From Halosimplex carlsbadense 2-9-1 (GTDB lineage Archaea > Halobacteriota > Halobacteria > Halobacteriales > Haloarculaceae): 64,000 bases of DNA. The translations under genes were made by a program, and so were the position numbers. The number at the start of each line of letters is the position of its first letter. The stretch's first letter is position 1. The stretch covers positions 57,412 through 121,411 of the forward strand of contig NZ_AOIU01000045.1 in the NCBI RefSeq assembly GCF_000337455.1, given 5' to 3'. The notes below the pieces were generated by a model, which did not search any database, was not told the origin of the DNA, and worked only from the letters and a program-made list of their open reading frames with translations. Below are positions 17,307 to 24,611 of this stretch, piece after piece.

Positions 17307-17882
17307 ATGCTCCGGTATCTGGGGTTGCTGTTGCTGGTGCCGCTGCTGGACTCGCTGTTTCTCGTCTTCGTCGCGACACAGATCGGCGCCCCGCTGACGG
17401 TCCTCCTGGTCGTCCTGACCGCCCTCCTCGGGCTGTTGCTCGTCCGCGCCGAGAGCCGCCACACCATCCGCAAGATACAGCAGAGGCTCGCTGCCGGCGA
17501 ACTCCCGACCGACGAACTGCTCGACGGCGCCTTCCTGCTGGTCGCCGGTGCGCTGACGCTCACGCCCGGCCTGGTGACGGACGCGATCGGCATCCTGCTG
17601 CTCGTCCCGTTCACCCGCGCGCCGGTCCGCTGGTTCGTCCGCGAGAAGATACTCGTCCCCTACATGGACAACAAGAGCGGCGGGTTCGCCACCGGCAACG
17701 TCTACATCGGCGGCTTCCCCTTCGGCGGCGAGGGCGGCCCCAACGTCGGCGGCCAGGGTCCGAACGCCGGGGGACCGGGCCCCGCGGGACCCTCCGACGG
17801 CGACGCCTACGACCTCGACGAGGACGCCTACGACATCGACTTCGAAAAAGGCGACCGCGACGACCGCCGCGGGTTCGACTGA
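17307..17882 (+). CDS. fxsA: FxsA-family membrane protein
   Basis: 191 residues. The first 115 show the FxsA pattern: an N-terminal hydrophobic pair (LRYLGLLLLVPLLDSLFLVFVA and the helix after QIGAPLTV), then AGELPTDELLDGAFLLVAGALTLTPGLVTDAIG and a fourth hydrophobic stretch. The tail is glycine- and then aspartate-rich and probably disordered. FxsA overproduction relieves phage T7 exclusion in E. coli; the native role is unknown. Confidence 0.88.
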   Translation: MLRYLGLLLLVPLLDSLFLVFVATQIGAPLTVLLVVLTALLGLLLVRAESRHTIRKIQQRLAAGELPTDELLDGAFLLVAGALTLTPGLVTDAIGILLLVPFTRAPVRWFVREKILVPYMDNKSGGFATGNVYIGGFPFGGEGGPNVGGQGPNAGGPGPAGPSDGDAYDLDEDAYDIDFEKGDRDDRRGFD

Positions 17883-17959
17883 GCGGCGACCCCCTCGGCG
17901 GCCCCCTGTGGAACCGTACCATAGAACCGCCACACGGCGCGGCTATCGAGGCCGAAGGG

Positions 17960-17970
17960 TAACTGTTAAA
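17960..17970 (+). promoter_or_regulatory. tRNA-Ile promoter
   Basis: TAACTGTTAAA is the AT-rich patch upstream of the tRNA gene, about 36-46 bp before its first base. A short 5' leader removed by RNase P would be expected. Confidence 0.45.
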
Positions 17971-18005
17971 GTCCCCCATCGGAAACGTATGAATGCGTTC
18001 AGCAC

Positions 18006-18079
18006 GGGCCAATAGCTCAGTTAGGTTGAGCGCTCGGCTGATAACCGGGAGGTCCGCGGTTCAAATCCGCGTTGGCCCA
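18006..18079 (+). tRNA. tRNA-Ile (GAU)
   Basis: Cloverleaf: acceptor GGGCCAA pairs with TTGGCCC, the anticodon arm is CTCGG-CTGATAA-CCGGG with anticodon GAT, and the T arm is CGCGG-TTCAAAT-CCGCG. The discriminator is A. CCA is not encoded. It reads AUC/AUU codons. No intron is seen. Confidence 0.95.
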
Positions 18080-18171
18080 CTTCAGTTTCTCCACGCTCGT
18101 CAGCCGACGGCGAGGCGTCGATCGGGTCGTAACGGTCGGCGGTGGGTCGTCGTGTGGAACGGAGCGGACGG

Positions 18172-18717
18172 TCACGCGCCGGGGCCGTCGGCGGCGTAGA
18201 CGATCGAGGACGACCGGTCGTGCGGTGAGCGATACACCAGCACGAGTTCGTAGTCGCGGTCGACGGGGACGTTGATCGAGTCCTCGGAGACGATCCGACT
18301 GTCTTCGCCCGAACTGCGCCCGTCGGGCCAGAACCCGGTCTCGTTGACGTGGAGCCGCACCGTCTGGCCGTCCTCGGAGAACTCGTCCTGTACGTCCAGC
18401 GAGTCCGACGACTGGACGTTCCCGTGAGCGGTGTCCGAGGCGTTGAAGCCCGACCCGCGGACGTACAGCCCCCCGGCGACGATCGGGTCGCCGCCCTGGT
18501 GGGCGATCGTCGCGTACCCCGACCCCGCGTGGTCGGGGGTCGGCGTGTACCGGTCGTCGAAGCTCGTCGTCGGTGTCTGCGGCCCGGTCTGGTTCCCGTA
18601 CCCGAGGACGAGCGACGCGACGACGGCCGCGAGGATCACCGTGATCGCGACTATCAGTACGACGCCGATAACCGGCGACACCGCGTCGTCGTCCGAGAGA
18701 ATCCCGTTGATGTGCAT
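18172..18717 (-). CDS. type IV pilin (archaeal Pilin_N family)
   Basis: 181 residues. The N-terminus has the class III signal typical of haloarchaeal pilins: charged LSDDDAV, then the SPVIGVVLIVAITVILAAVV H-domain, expected to be cut by prepilin peptidase PibD. The rest is a beta-rich head with a conserved GSGYATIAHQGGDPIVAGGLYVRGSGF core. It is the last and most diverged of three pilins read leftward. It has its own TATA-like element (CTTATTCG, 18774-18781) and a CGTTCAAGCG box (18831-18840) shared with the upstream pilin promoter. Confidence 0.88.
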   Translation of the reverse strand: MHINGILSDDDAVSPVIGVVLIVAITVILAAVVASLVLGYGNQTGPQTPTTSFDDRYTPTPDHAGSGYATIAHQGGDPIVAGGLYVRGSGFNASDTAHGNVQSSDSLDVQDEFSEDGQTVRLHVNETGFWPDGRSSGEDSRIVSEDSINVPVDRDYELVLVYRSPHDRSSSIVYAADGPGA

Positions 18718-18773
18718 GGTTCGACCAGCACCCGCGTGCGTGCGCAGTGCTATCGGGACGGTTCTCGGATACG

Positions 18774-18840
18774 CGAATAAGCGTACCACGCCGTTCTCGC
18801 GCGCACTGGCCGCTCAGTAGACATTTCCCACGTTCAAGCG
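18774..18840 (-). promoter_or_regulatory. promoter region of the third pilin
   Basis: CTTATTCG on the minus strand (18774-18781) is a TATA candidate about 57 bp upstream of the ATG. About 50 bp further upstream is CGTTCAAGCG (18831-18840), the same 10-mer found at 20193-20202 in the promoter of the other two pilins. Confidence 0.4.
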
Positions 18841-18933
18841 CGGCCTGGCGTTCCGCGACGATGGACCGGGTGATTCTCGTCGATGAGAGCCGCGGCTACG
18901 CGGTGAAAATAAAACGGAAAGGAAGTGACCGGA

Positions 18934-19506
18934 TTAGGCGTCGGGGCCTTCGTTCTCGTTCAGCGTCGAGGACGTGTCGCCTTCCTGAGACTGGTAGACG
19001 AGGCTGACCTCGTGGTCGCTACGAACACCTGCGTAGATGTAGTCACCGGAGACGACAGCACTGTCGTCACCGGAACCAGCGATGGCAGGCCACTGAGTAT
19101 TAGGTTCGCCGATGAACCGGTCGTTCCCGGAAGTTATGTCGTCGACACTGGTGACATCAGACGACCAACTTCCCAGATCGGGTTCCACGTCGTCGCCGTC
19201 AGTGGTATCCCAGTCATTGACAAACCCACTCCCGCGTACATAGAGTTCATTGTTAGCCACGGTATCGCCACCGTCGTGGCTGATCTGAAGGAATCCAGCC
19301 GGCAGCGCGGTATCTGTCGTATCGTCGACTTCCTCGTAGTCGAAGCCGATCGTCGCCGTCGGTGCGCCCTGCTGCGCCTGATTCCCGAGGCCGAGGACGA
19401 ACGACGCGATAACGGCCGCGAGGATCACCGTGATCGCAACCATCAGGATGACACCGATAACCGGCGACACCGCGTCGTCGTCAGTGATGATGTTTTTCAG
19501 ATCCAT
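18934..19506 (-). CDS. type IV pilin paralogue
   Basis: 190 residues with a class III prepilin signal (ITDDDAVSPVIG, then a 20-residue hydrophobic helix). The first 55 and last 45 residues are nearly the same as in the next pilin upstream (GNQAQQGAPTATIGFDYE; AGSGDDSAVVSG; YQSQEGDTSSTLNE). The middle differs in sequence and length. The gene lies 6 bp after the upstream pilin stop, so both share one transcript. These proteins should assemble into surface filaments for adhesion or biofilm formation. Confidence 0.9.
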   Translation of the reverse strand: MDLKNIITDDDAVSPVIGVILMVAITVILAAVIASFVLGLGNQAQQGAPTATIGFDYEEVDDTTDTALPAGFLQISHDGGDTVANNELYVRGSGFVNDWDTTDGDDVEPDLGSWSSDVTSVDDITSGNDRFIGEPNTQWPAIAGSGDDSAVVSGDYIYAGVRSDHEVSLVYQSQEGDTSSTLNENEGPDA

Positions 19507-19512
19507 CGTTAG

Positions 19513-20061
19513 TTAGGCGTCAGGACCTTCCTGCTCGTTGAGCGTCGAGGAAGTGTCGCCCTCTTGGGACTGGTAGACGACGCTGATCTCGTAGTCGCTC
19601 TCGACACCGACATCCACGGAGTCTCCGGAGACAACTGCACTGTCATCACCGGACCCAGCCGCGGCTGGCCAGGATCCAGCGGAGGTCACGCTGGTGTCTA
19701 CGGTTGCATCGTAATCCGCGTCTTCAATATTTGTCGAACCCGAACCGGAGTCCCAGTCGGATTCCGGGATGAAGCCATCGCCACGGATATACAGTTCTTC
19801 GTTCGCGATAGTGTCACCACCGTCATGGGACACTTTTAGCCACCCCGCGCTCGGCCCGTATGGCGAGCTAGGAGAATCTGCGGTCTGCTCGTAGTCAAAT
19901 CCGATCGTCGCGGTCGGTGCGCCCTGCTGTGCCTGATTCCCGAGACCGAGGACGAACGACGCGATGACGGCCGCGAGGATCACCGTGATCGCGACCATCA
20001 GGATGACGCCGATAACCGGCGACACCGCGTCGTCGTCGTCGAAGAGTTGCTTGATATCCAT
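19513..20061 (-). CDS. type IV pilin, first gene of the pilin operon
   Basis: 182 residues starting at MDIKQLFDDDDAV. A longer upstream frame lacks a signal-like sequence, and the class III signal requires this start. It shares N- and C-terminal blocks with the downstream paralogue and has a different central head (SGSGSTNIEDADYDATVDTS). A TATA box TTTATGTG lies at 20137-20144 on the minus strand, giving a leader of about 50 nt, and a composite inverted repeat at 20172-20214 sits just upstream. Confidence 0.9.
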   Translation of the reverse strand: MDIKQLFDDDDAVSPVIGVILMVAITVILAAVIASFVLGLGNQAQQGAPTATIGFDYEQTADSPSSPYGPSAGWLKVSHDGGDTIANEELYIRGDGFIPESDWDSGSGSTNIEDADYDATVDTSVTSAGSWPAAAGSGDDSAVVSGDSVDVGVESDYEISVVYQSQEGDTSSTLNEQEGPDA

Positions 20062-20136
20062 TGTGTTCACCGCATCTCTTCTGGCGCGCTGACACGCACA
20101 CCCCTGCGAGATGCTATCGAGTAGTTTCCGCTTACC

Positions 20137-20144
20137 CACATAAA
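20137..20144 (-). promoter_or_regulatory. TATA box of the pilin operon
   Basis: TTTATGTG on the minus strand is the best TATA candidate between the pilin start (20061) and the inverted repeat (20172-20214). Confidence 0.45.
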
Positions 20145-20171
20145 CCCGTGGTTGCGTTTCCCCTGAATCTC

Positions 20172-20214
20172 CCGTTCAACCGGAGGTTTCGCCGTTCAAG
20201 CGCCGGTTGAACGG
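20172..20214. promoter_or_regulatory. composite 12-bp inverted repeat, likely operator of the pilin operon
   Basis: CCGTTCAACCGG (20172-20183) and CCGGTTGAACGG (20203-20214) are perfect 12-bp inverted arms. A third half-site, CCGTTCAA, lies at 20192-20199, exactly 20 bp (two helical turns) from the first. The array is 28 bp upstream of the TATA box, where an activator would bind. The 440-bp gap 20062-20501 otherwise holds the lipoprotein promoter and no gene. Confidence 0.55.
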
Positions 20215-20468
20215 CAGTAACGGAATCTGAGAATGGGCACGGGAACCGCTAAAACTGCCGACATGGGCATATACCGACCATTTCCCCGTGAAATATACGA
20301 CATTTGACTCGACGCCGGGGAGTCTCCGGTTTGGACCCCGGTGGGCACGTGCCACCGTGGTCGACCCCGAACGCGCGCGGTACCGTTCGGCCGGGCGTCG
20401 ATAATGTGACCATACCCGCGCGACCGTCTCCTCGCTCGCCTCCGCCGGCTCGTGTGTTAGTGGTCGAC

Positions 20469-20477
20469 ACATATTTG
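20469..20477 (+). promoter_or_regulatory. promoter of the poly-Gly lipoprotein
   Basis: ACATATTTG lies 25-33 bp before the ATG at 20502, the ideal distance for a leaderless transcript. Confidence 0.55.
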
Positions 20478-20501
20478 TAATGGAAGGCGGTATCTGGCCC
20501 C

Positions 20502-21197
20502 ATGGCTCGAACACGTCGTGCAGTTCTGGCAATGGGTGCAGCAAGTCTCTCGGCGCTCGCAGGGTGTGGAAACGGTGGTTCCAGCGGCGGCGGCGGCGGT
20601 GGTGGCGGCGGTGGCGGCGGTGGTGGCGACGGCGGCGGTGGTGGTGGCGGTGGCGACGGTGATTCGGGACCGTTCCCGGATAACACAGACGTGAACGACA
20701 TCTTCGAGGAGATCGGCGAGACGATCGAGATCCCCGTGGGGGAGTACCAGGCGTACGAACTCGCTTTCCCGGACGGCGGCGCGCTCAGCTACGAGTTCAC
20801 CGTGACGAGCGGTCCCGCTATCGACGTGTTGATGGTCCGCGACGGCGAGTTCAGCTACTTCGAGCAGGGGTACCAGGTGAACTACAACTCCGCCCACACG
20901 ATCCAGGAGGACACGGAAGGGTCCTCGTCGGCCGGGGTCAGCTCCGGGACCTACTTCCTCACCTTCGACAACTCCGAGAGGGGGCGTGCCCAGCCGCCGA
21001 CGCCCGAGCCGACGCCGACGCCCGAGCCAACGCCCGAGCCGACGCCCGAACCGACCGATTCGATGGGTGGGAATTCGACAGCGACGGAGTCGATGGGGAC
21101 CGACTCGATGAGCGGCGGGTCGGAGTCGACCGACTCGATGAGCGGCGGCGATGGAGGGACTGCCACGGTCGAACTGTCGATCACTGCCGGCCAGTAA
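20502..21197 (+). CDS. secreted lipoprotein with poly-Gly and PEPTP linkers
   Basis: 231 residues. The N-terminus has a Tat-like signal (ARTRRAVLAMG) and lipobox LAGC. A run of about 30 Gly with a few Asp (residues about 27-54) tethers a beta-rich domain (about 55-165; VGEYQAYELAFPDGG, YFLTFDNSERG), like the C-terminal domains of archaeal secreted proteins. PEPTP repeats follow, then Ser/Met/Gly repeats (SMGTDSMSGGSES). It appears to be a surface protein on a flexible stalk. The substrate is unknown. Confidence 0.75.
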   Translation: MARTRRAVLAMGAASLSALAGCGNGGSSGGGGGGGGGGGGGGDGGGGGGGGDGDSGPFPDNTDVNDIFEEIGETIEIPVGEYQAYELAFPDGGALSYEFTVTSGPAIDVLMVRDGEFSYFEQGYQVNYNSAHTIQEDTEGSSSAGVSSGTYFLTFDNSERGRAQPPTPEPTPTPEPTPEPTPEPTDSMGGNSTATESMGTDSMSGGSESTDSMSGGDGGTATVELSITAGQ

Positions 21198-21287
21198 GCG
21201 AGCGACACCGCTCGGGCGCCGGGTCCAATCTGCGCCCAGAGCCCAAATACTCAAAGCACTTCACTCCCGAGTGTAAAGCGACAACCC

Positions 21288-21533
21288 ATGCCCACCGTCG
21301 AAGTATCACTTCCGGAAGACGTATTCACGAAGCTCGAACGCATGACCGAGGAAGAGTTCGTCAGCCGCGAGGCCGCCGTCGAGGAGTTACTCTCGATGGG
21401 ACTGGACGCCTACACCCGCGACACCGGCGAGGAAGTCGCCGAAACGGACATGGCCGACGAGTTCGCCGACGACATGTGGGACACCGCCGAAGACCCGGGG
21501 ATGCGCGAAGAGGACGACGACTTCTCGTTCTGA
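21288..21533 (+). CDS. ribbon-helix-helix protein
   Basis: 81 residues. The first 45 match a CopG-like RHH fold: the strand PTVEVSLPEDVFTKL, then two helices (MTEEEFVSREAAVEELLSMGLDAY). An acidic tail follows. It fits a haloarchaeal family recalled as DUF7120. The short strand should insert in the major groove as a dimer. A TATA-like AAATACTCAAA sits at about 21244-21254. The regulon is unknown; it could also be an antitoxin-like protein, but no toxin gene is adjacent. Confidence 0.75.
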   Translation: MPTVEVSLPEDVFTKLERMTEEEFVSREAAVEELLSMGLDAYTRDTGEEVAETDMADEFADDMWDTAEDPGMREEDDDFSF

Positions 21534-21699
21534 GGGCCGCGACGGCGCCGCCCGGGTTCGGTCGACACCGGCCACCGGTATCCTGCTCGGATACCGGCTG
21601 GACCCGGATGCCCTCCCGCGGATCGCCCCTCGCTCGCGGGCCGTCTTCGAAACCTTCAATTGTCCCCCTCCTCAACTTGAGAGTGTAGCAGGCAAGCGC

Positions 21700-21774
21700 G
21701 GGTTGGTGGTCTAGGTTGGTTATGACACCTCCTTGACATGGAGGAGGCCGGCGGTTCAAATCCGCCCCAACCCA
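21700..21774 (+). tRNA. tRNA-Val (GAC)
   Basis: Cloverleaf: acceptor GGGTTGG pairs with CCAACCC, the anticodon arm is CCTCC-TTGACAT-GGAGG with anticodon GAC, and the T arm is GGCGG-TTCAAAT-CCGCC. The discriminator is A and CCA is not encoded. Its last 23 bases are duplicated 152 bp downstream. Confidence 0.95.
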
Positions 21775-21903
21775 TTCTTTCGACGGCACAACTCCACGAG
21801 CGACTTCCATGTCGCTCGCCCTCGTGCCGTCTGTCGTTGGTTTCGCGGAGTTGAACCCTGGCAGTCGCGCGCAGCGAACGGAGTGAGCGAGCGCGTCTGC
21901 ATC

Positions 21904-21926
21904 CGGTTCAAATCCGCCCCAACCCA
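21904..21926 (+). repeat. duplicate of tRNA-Val 3' end (att-like)
   Basis: The 23 bases 21904-21926 are identical to tRNA-Val positions 21752-21774 (T arm plus 3' acceptor and discriminator). Integrases of archaeal elements recombine at tRNA 3' ends and leave this type of direct repeat. The 130 bp between the copies holds no integrase, only hairpins such as CGAGCGAC/GTCGCTCG. It is probably a scar of an excised element or a local duplication. Confidence 0.7.
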
Positions 21927-21973
21927 GTTCTACTGAAGCAGGTCCGCGAGCGACGCGCCGGCCCGGGGGAGCA

Positions 21974-22921
21974 TCACTCGAAGACGCCGTCGGGATCGCG
22001 CTCCCGCAACATCCGCAGCATCACCTCGGCGAACCGCTCACCGTCGGCGGCTTCGACCACCGCGGTATCGGCGGGTTCGCCGGTCACACCTTCGAAATCG
22101 ACGCTCGTGTACCCCCGAGTGAGGCCTTCGCGCTCGTCCACCTCGACAGGGTGCGTTTCGACCCGCTCGCGGAGTTCGGGGTAGGCCAGCAGCGCCGCGG
22201 TGAGTCCGTCGGGTTGGGTGATGCCGTCGAGCCCGTCGGCTTCGCCCCGGTCGCGAACGACTTTCGTCACTTCGCCGAAGAAGTCGGCGAGGTCGGTGTC
22301 CATCGCGTCGATGTCTTCGAGTCGGTCGGGACCGAGCGCGGTGCGCAGGCACAGACCCCAGTCGACGAGGGTCACGTCGAAGGCGTCGGTCACCCGCTTG
22401 GCGGCGTCGGGGTCGGCCCAGACGTTGAACTCGGCGGCGGGTGTGACGTTCCCCCGGGACTCGACCGCCCCGCCCATCACCCACACCTCGTCGACGAGGT
22501 CTAGCATGGTTTCTTCGCGGGCGTGCGCGAGCGCGAGGTTCGTGAGCGGGCCGATACAGAGGAGGGTGATCTCGCCCGGCGACTCCCGACACCGGGCGAC
22601 GATCTCCTCGGGGGCGAATCCCGCGGCGGAGTCGATGCCGGTCTCGGGGTGGAGATCGCCGCCGAGCCCGCCCTCGCCGTGGATCTCCGTGGCGTGTTCG
22701 TGGGACTTGACCAGCGGCGAGCGGGCGCCCTCGTAGACCGGCGTGTCGGCCGCGTCGACGAGCGAGAGCGTGTACTTCGCGTTCTCGACCTGGCGGTCGA
22801 AGGGGACGTTGCCGGCGACGACCGTGACGGCCTCGACGGACAGCCGGTCGGTCAGGACCGCGAGCGCCAGCGCCTGCGTGTCGTCGCCGGCCGTGTCCGT
22901 GTCCACGATGACGCGTCGCAT
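21974..22921 (-). CDS. inosine/uridine-preferring nucleoside hydrolase
   Basis: 315 residues from the ATG giving MRRVIVDTDTAGDD. The Asp cluster D7-x-D9-x3-D13-D14 is the calcium-binding signature of nucleoside hydrolases, which cut the N-glycosidic bond of ribonucleosides for base and ribose salvage. The downstream LLCIGPLTNLALA segment and the AEFNVWADPDAA loop also match. A longer frame runs upstream into the repeat element and is rejected because the start would add repeat-derived sequence. Cytosolic; no partner gene adjacent. Confidence 0.9.
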   Translation of the reverse strand: MRRVIVDTDTAGDDTQALALAVLTDRLSVEAVTVVAGNVPFDRQVENAKYTLSLVDAADTPVYEGARSPLVKSHEHATEIHGEGGLGGDLHPETGIDSAAGFAPEEIVARCRESPGEITLLCIGPLTNLALAHAREETMLDLVDEVWVMGGAVESRGNVTPAAEFNVWADPDAAKRVTDAFDVTLVDWGLCLRTALGPDRLEDIDAMDTDLADFFGEVTKVVRDRGEADGLDGITQPDGLTAALLAYPELRERVETHPVEVDEREGLTRGYTSVDFEGVTGEPADTAVVEAADGERFAEVMLRMLRERDPDGVFE

Positions 22922-22960
22922 ACCCCGACATCGCGCCCCGGACGTAAGCCCCTGAGGGTT

Positions 22961-23541
22961 GGTGGCTGGAGTAATTCGGTGGCGACCGTACCGGAGTGGC
23001 GCGAATCGTGCACGATGAAAGCCCTCTCCCCGCTCGCTAGCAACTGATTCTCCCAGAGTGAGAATCAGGTGACGAAAGCCCTCGCCCTGCTCGCTCAGAG
23101 TTAGAACGACCGCAGGAGAGAACAAGCGATGAAAGCCCTCGCCCCGCTCGCGGTCGCTGAGCGACATACCCTCACGGCCTGCGGCCGTTCGGGTAGGGGT
23201 CACTCAGGCGACCACGTAAACGCGAGCAGGGCGGTCGGCTCCGCCGACCGCCGCAAGCCGTGGCGGCTGCGCCGCCACGCGCGCCTCGCCCGTTCAGTCC
23301 ACCGGGAGAGCAAGCTCTCCCGAGCCCGCGCGAACGCTGTCGCGCGGACACCAGGGACCGCGACCAGCCCGCACAGCACCGCAGACTACCACATGCCTCC
23401 CCAACCGATTCACTCGCTCCCTCCGGTCACTCGCTCATCCCTCGCACGGCTACGTCGCGCGCACGAGAGCGCGCGACAGCGCGCGCCACCACGCCCGTTG
23501 GCAGACTGGCCGTCCACGAGTGTGGCCGGTGGCAGTAATTC
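22961..23541 (+). repeat. modular dispersed element, copy A
   Basis: Fills most of the 703-bp gene-free gap between nucleoside hydrolase and the 23625 gene. It contains three tries of the 5' module GA(T/C)GAAAGCCCTC (23013, 23071, 23128) and a 30-base block at 23131-23160 that is 29/30 identical to copy C. Further blocks are CTCGCCCGTTCAGTCCACC (23285-23303), the core 23371-23410 ending GCCTCCCCAACCGATT, and GACAGCGCGCGCC (23475-23487). Hairpins lie between them. GGTGGC plus AGTAATTC recurs at both ends (22961-22977 and 23528-23541). Confidence 0.75.
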
Positions 23542-23624
23542 TCCGAGTAGCCGTCCACGGATCGGTCGCGGGCCCGACCCGAGGGATGTATGACGGCGGG
23601 CGGTCAAGTGGGGGTCGAGAACCG

Positions 23625-23843
23625 ATGGCAAGCGACACAGACCCGACGGTTCCGGTGGTGTGTTCGGAGTGCGAGACCGAGACGGCGGTCGCGATCGACG
23701 ACGTGGCCGACGCGGTCGAGCGTCACAACGATGGGCTCCACGACGGCGAACAGGTCGCCCGCGTCGACCCGGCGCTCGCCGACCAGGTCCGCGACCTGGT
23801 CGCAGAGGACCTTGGCCTGCTCGACGACCCCGCGGACGACTGA
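23625..23843 (+). CDS. 72-residue acidic protein with one cysteine pair
   Basis: Starts MASDTDPTVPVVCSEC; the CSEC pair suggests half of a zinc site or a dimeric site. The rest is acidic helix (AIDDVADAVERHNDGLHDGEQVARVDPALADQVRDLV in two stretches). Codon bias is typical of real haloarchaeal genes. It looks like a conserved small protein of unknown function. Confidence 0.65.
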   Translation: MASDTDPTVPVVCSECETETAVAIDDVADAVERHNDGLHDGEQVARVDPALADQVRDLVAEDLGLLDDPADD

Positions 23844-23989
23844 CTCTCGAACCGATACGTTCCGCGAAGTTTCCGATCCGAGCGGTTAATTCGCCGTAAT
23901 TCGGCTTGATCGGGGTTGACGGAGTTCCCCTTTCTTTGGGGACCCAGGCGTTCGGTCGTGTGGACGCCTCCGGCGTCTCGGAGACCACC

Positions 23990-24097
23990 ATGTCACGCTC
24001 ACACGACCGCGCGAGGGTGCGAACGCGACCGACGAGTCCGCTGGCCGACCGGATCGAGCGACCGCCCGTCACGTCCCGGGAGGTGACGAGTCCGTGA
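23990..24097 (+). CDS. possible 35-residue Arg-rich small protein
   Basis: Frame from ATG 23990 ends in a GTGA overlap with the next start at 24094. That overlap pattern is typical of coupled genes in this genome. The peptide is Arg/Ser/Thr/Pro-rich with no recognised motif, and base composition alone could produce it. Confidence 0.25.
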   Translation: MSRSHDRARVRTRPTSPLADRIERPPVTSREVTSP

Positions 24098-24417
24098 CTC
24101 CCGAGCTGGGACGGTGTCGCCACTGTGGTCGGCTGGTCCCGGCGACACCGCTCTGTCGAGCCTGTGGGTACGACGCCGACCCGGAGCGCAACCGCCGCGC
24201 CAGGTTCGTCTGGGGACTGGTCGGGGCCTCGCTGACGCTGACGGTCGGCGGCGCGCCGGTGGGGCTGCTCTGCCTCCTGAAGGCGCGTGGCCACCACCGC
24301 GCGATGACCGGGCGAGTCGTCGCCGAGGAGTCCCGACCCCCCGCGATGGTCGTCGCGGCCCGAGCGGTCCGTCGGCGGCTGAGCGGGTCGGGCGGACGCC
24401 ACGGAGGTGGTGGTTGA
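24094..24417 (+). CDS. zinc-ribbon membrane protein
   Basis: 107 residues from a GTG. The N-terminal ribbon has CRHCG and CRACG pairs (residues about 8-11 and 21-24). One hydrophobic segment follows (FVWGLVGASLTLTVGGAPVGLLCLL), then a basic tail. It resembles zinc-ribbon plus transmembrane proteins thought to sense or scaffold at the membrane. It is followed after one base by another zinc-ribbon gene, so the two are likely cotranscribed. Confidence 0.65.
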   Translation: MTPELGRCRHCGRLVPATPLCRACGYDADPERNRRARFVWGLVGASLTLTVGGAPVGLLCLLKARGHHRAMTGRVVAEESRPPAMVVAARAVRRRLSGSGGRHGGGG

Positions 24418-24418
24418 C

Positions 24419-24571
24419 GTGCCGATGCGCTGTCGGAACTGCGGGTCCAGCGGGCCATTGATCGGCCGGGACCGCGACTGGACCGTCCTGAACGATGCCG
24501 CCGCCCCCCGGCGGCTCTACGAGTGTCGTCACTGCGGCCACCGCCAGCGCCGTCTCGACGCCCGGATCTAA
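24419..24571 (+). CDS. 50-residue zinc-ribbon protein
   Basis: GTG start one base after the preceding stop. CRNCG (residues 5-8) and CRHCG (residues 36-39) form a clean two-knuckle ribbon with a short insert. The C-terminus is Arg-rich and could bind nucleic acid. No function known. Confidence 0.65.
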   Translation: MPMRCRNCGSSGPLIGRDRDWTVLNDAAAPRRLYECRHCGHRQRRLDARI

Positions 24572-24611
24572 CCGTCGCAGGGCGAGGCACCGGGGTGAAG
24601 TCCCCGCCCGC

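Noticed and set aside
20583..20660. Poly-GGC/GGT tract as a possible regulatory or sequencing artefact
   Set aside because: It stays in frame within a well-formed lipoprotein and encodes a Gly-rich linker; length polymorphism is possible but no frameshift is seen.
21775..21903. Mobile element between the two tRNA-Val 3' ends
   Set aside because: Only about 130 bp, without an integrase or any gene; treated as a scar or local duplication.
23013..23160. CRISPR-like array because of three similar modules
   Set aside because: Modules are imperfect, spacing is irregular, flanking sequence is part of a longer element, and no cas gene is nearby.
22922..23203. N-terminal extension of the nucleoside hydrolase to 409 residues
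   Set aside because: The added residues come from repeat copy A (recurring EGFHR). The family starts at the Asp cluster, with ATG at 22921.
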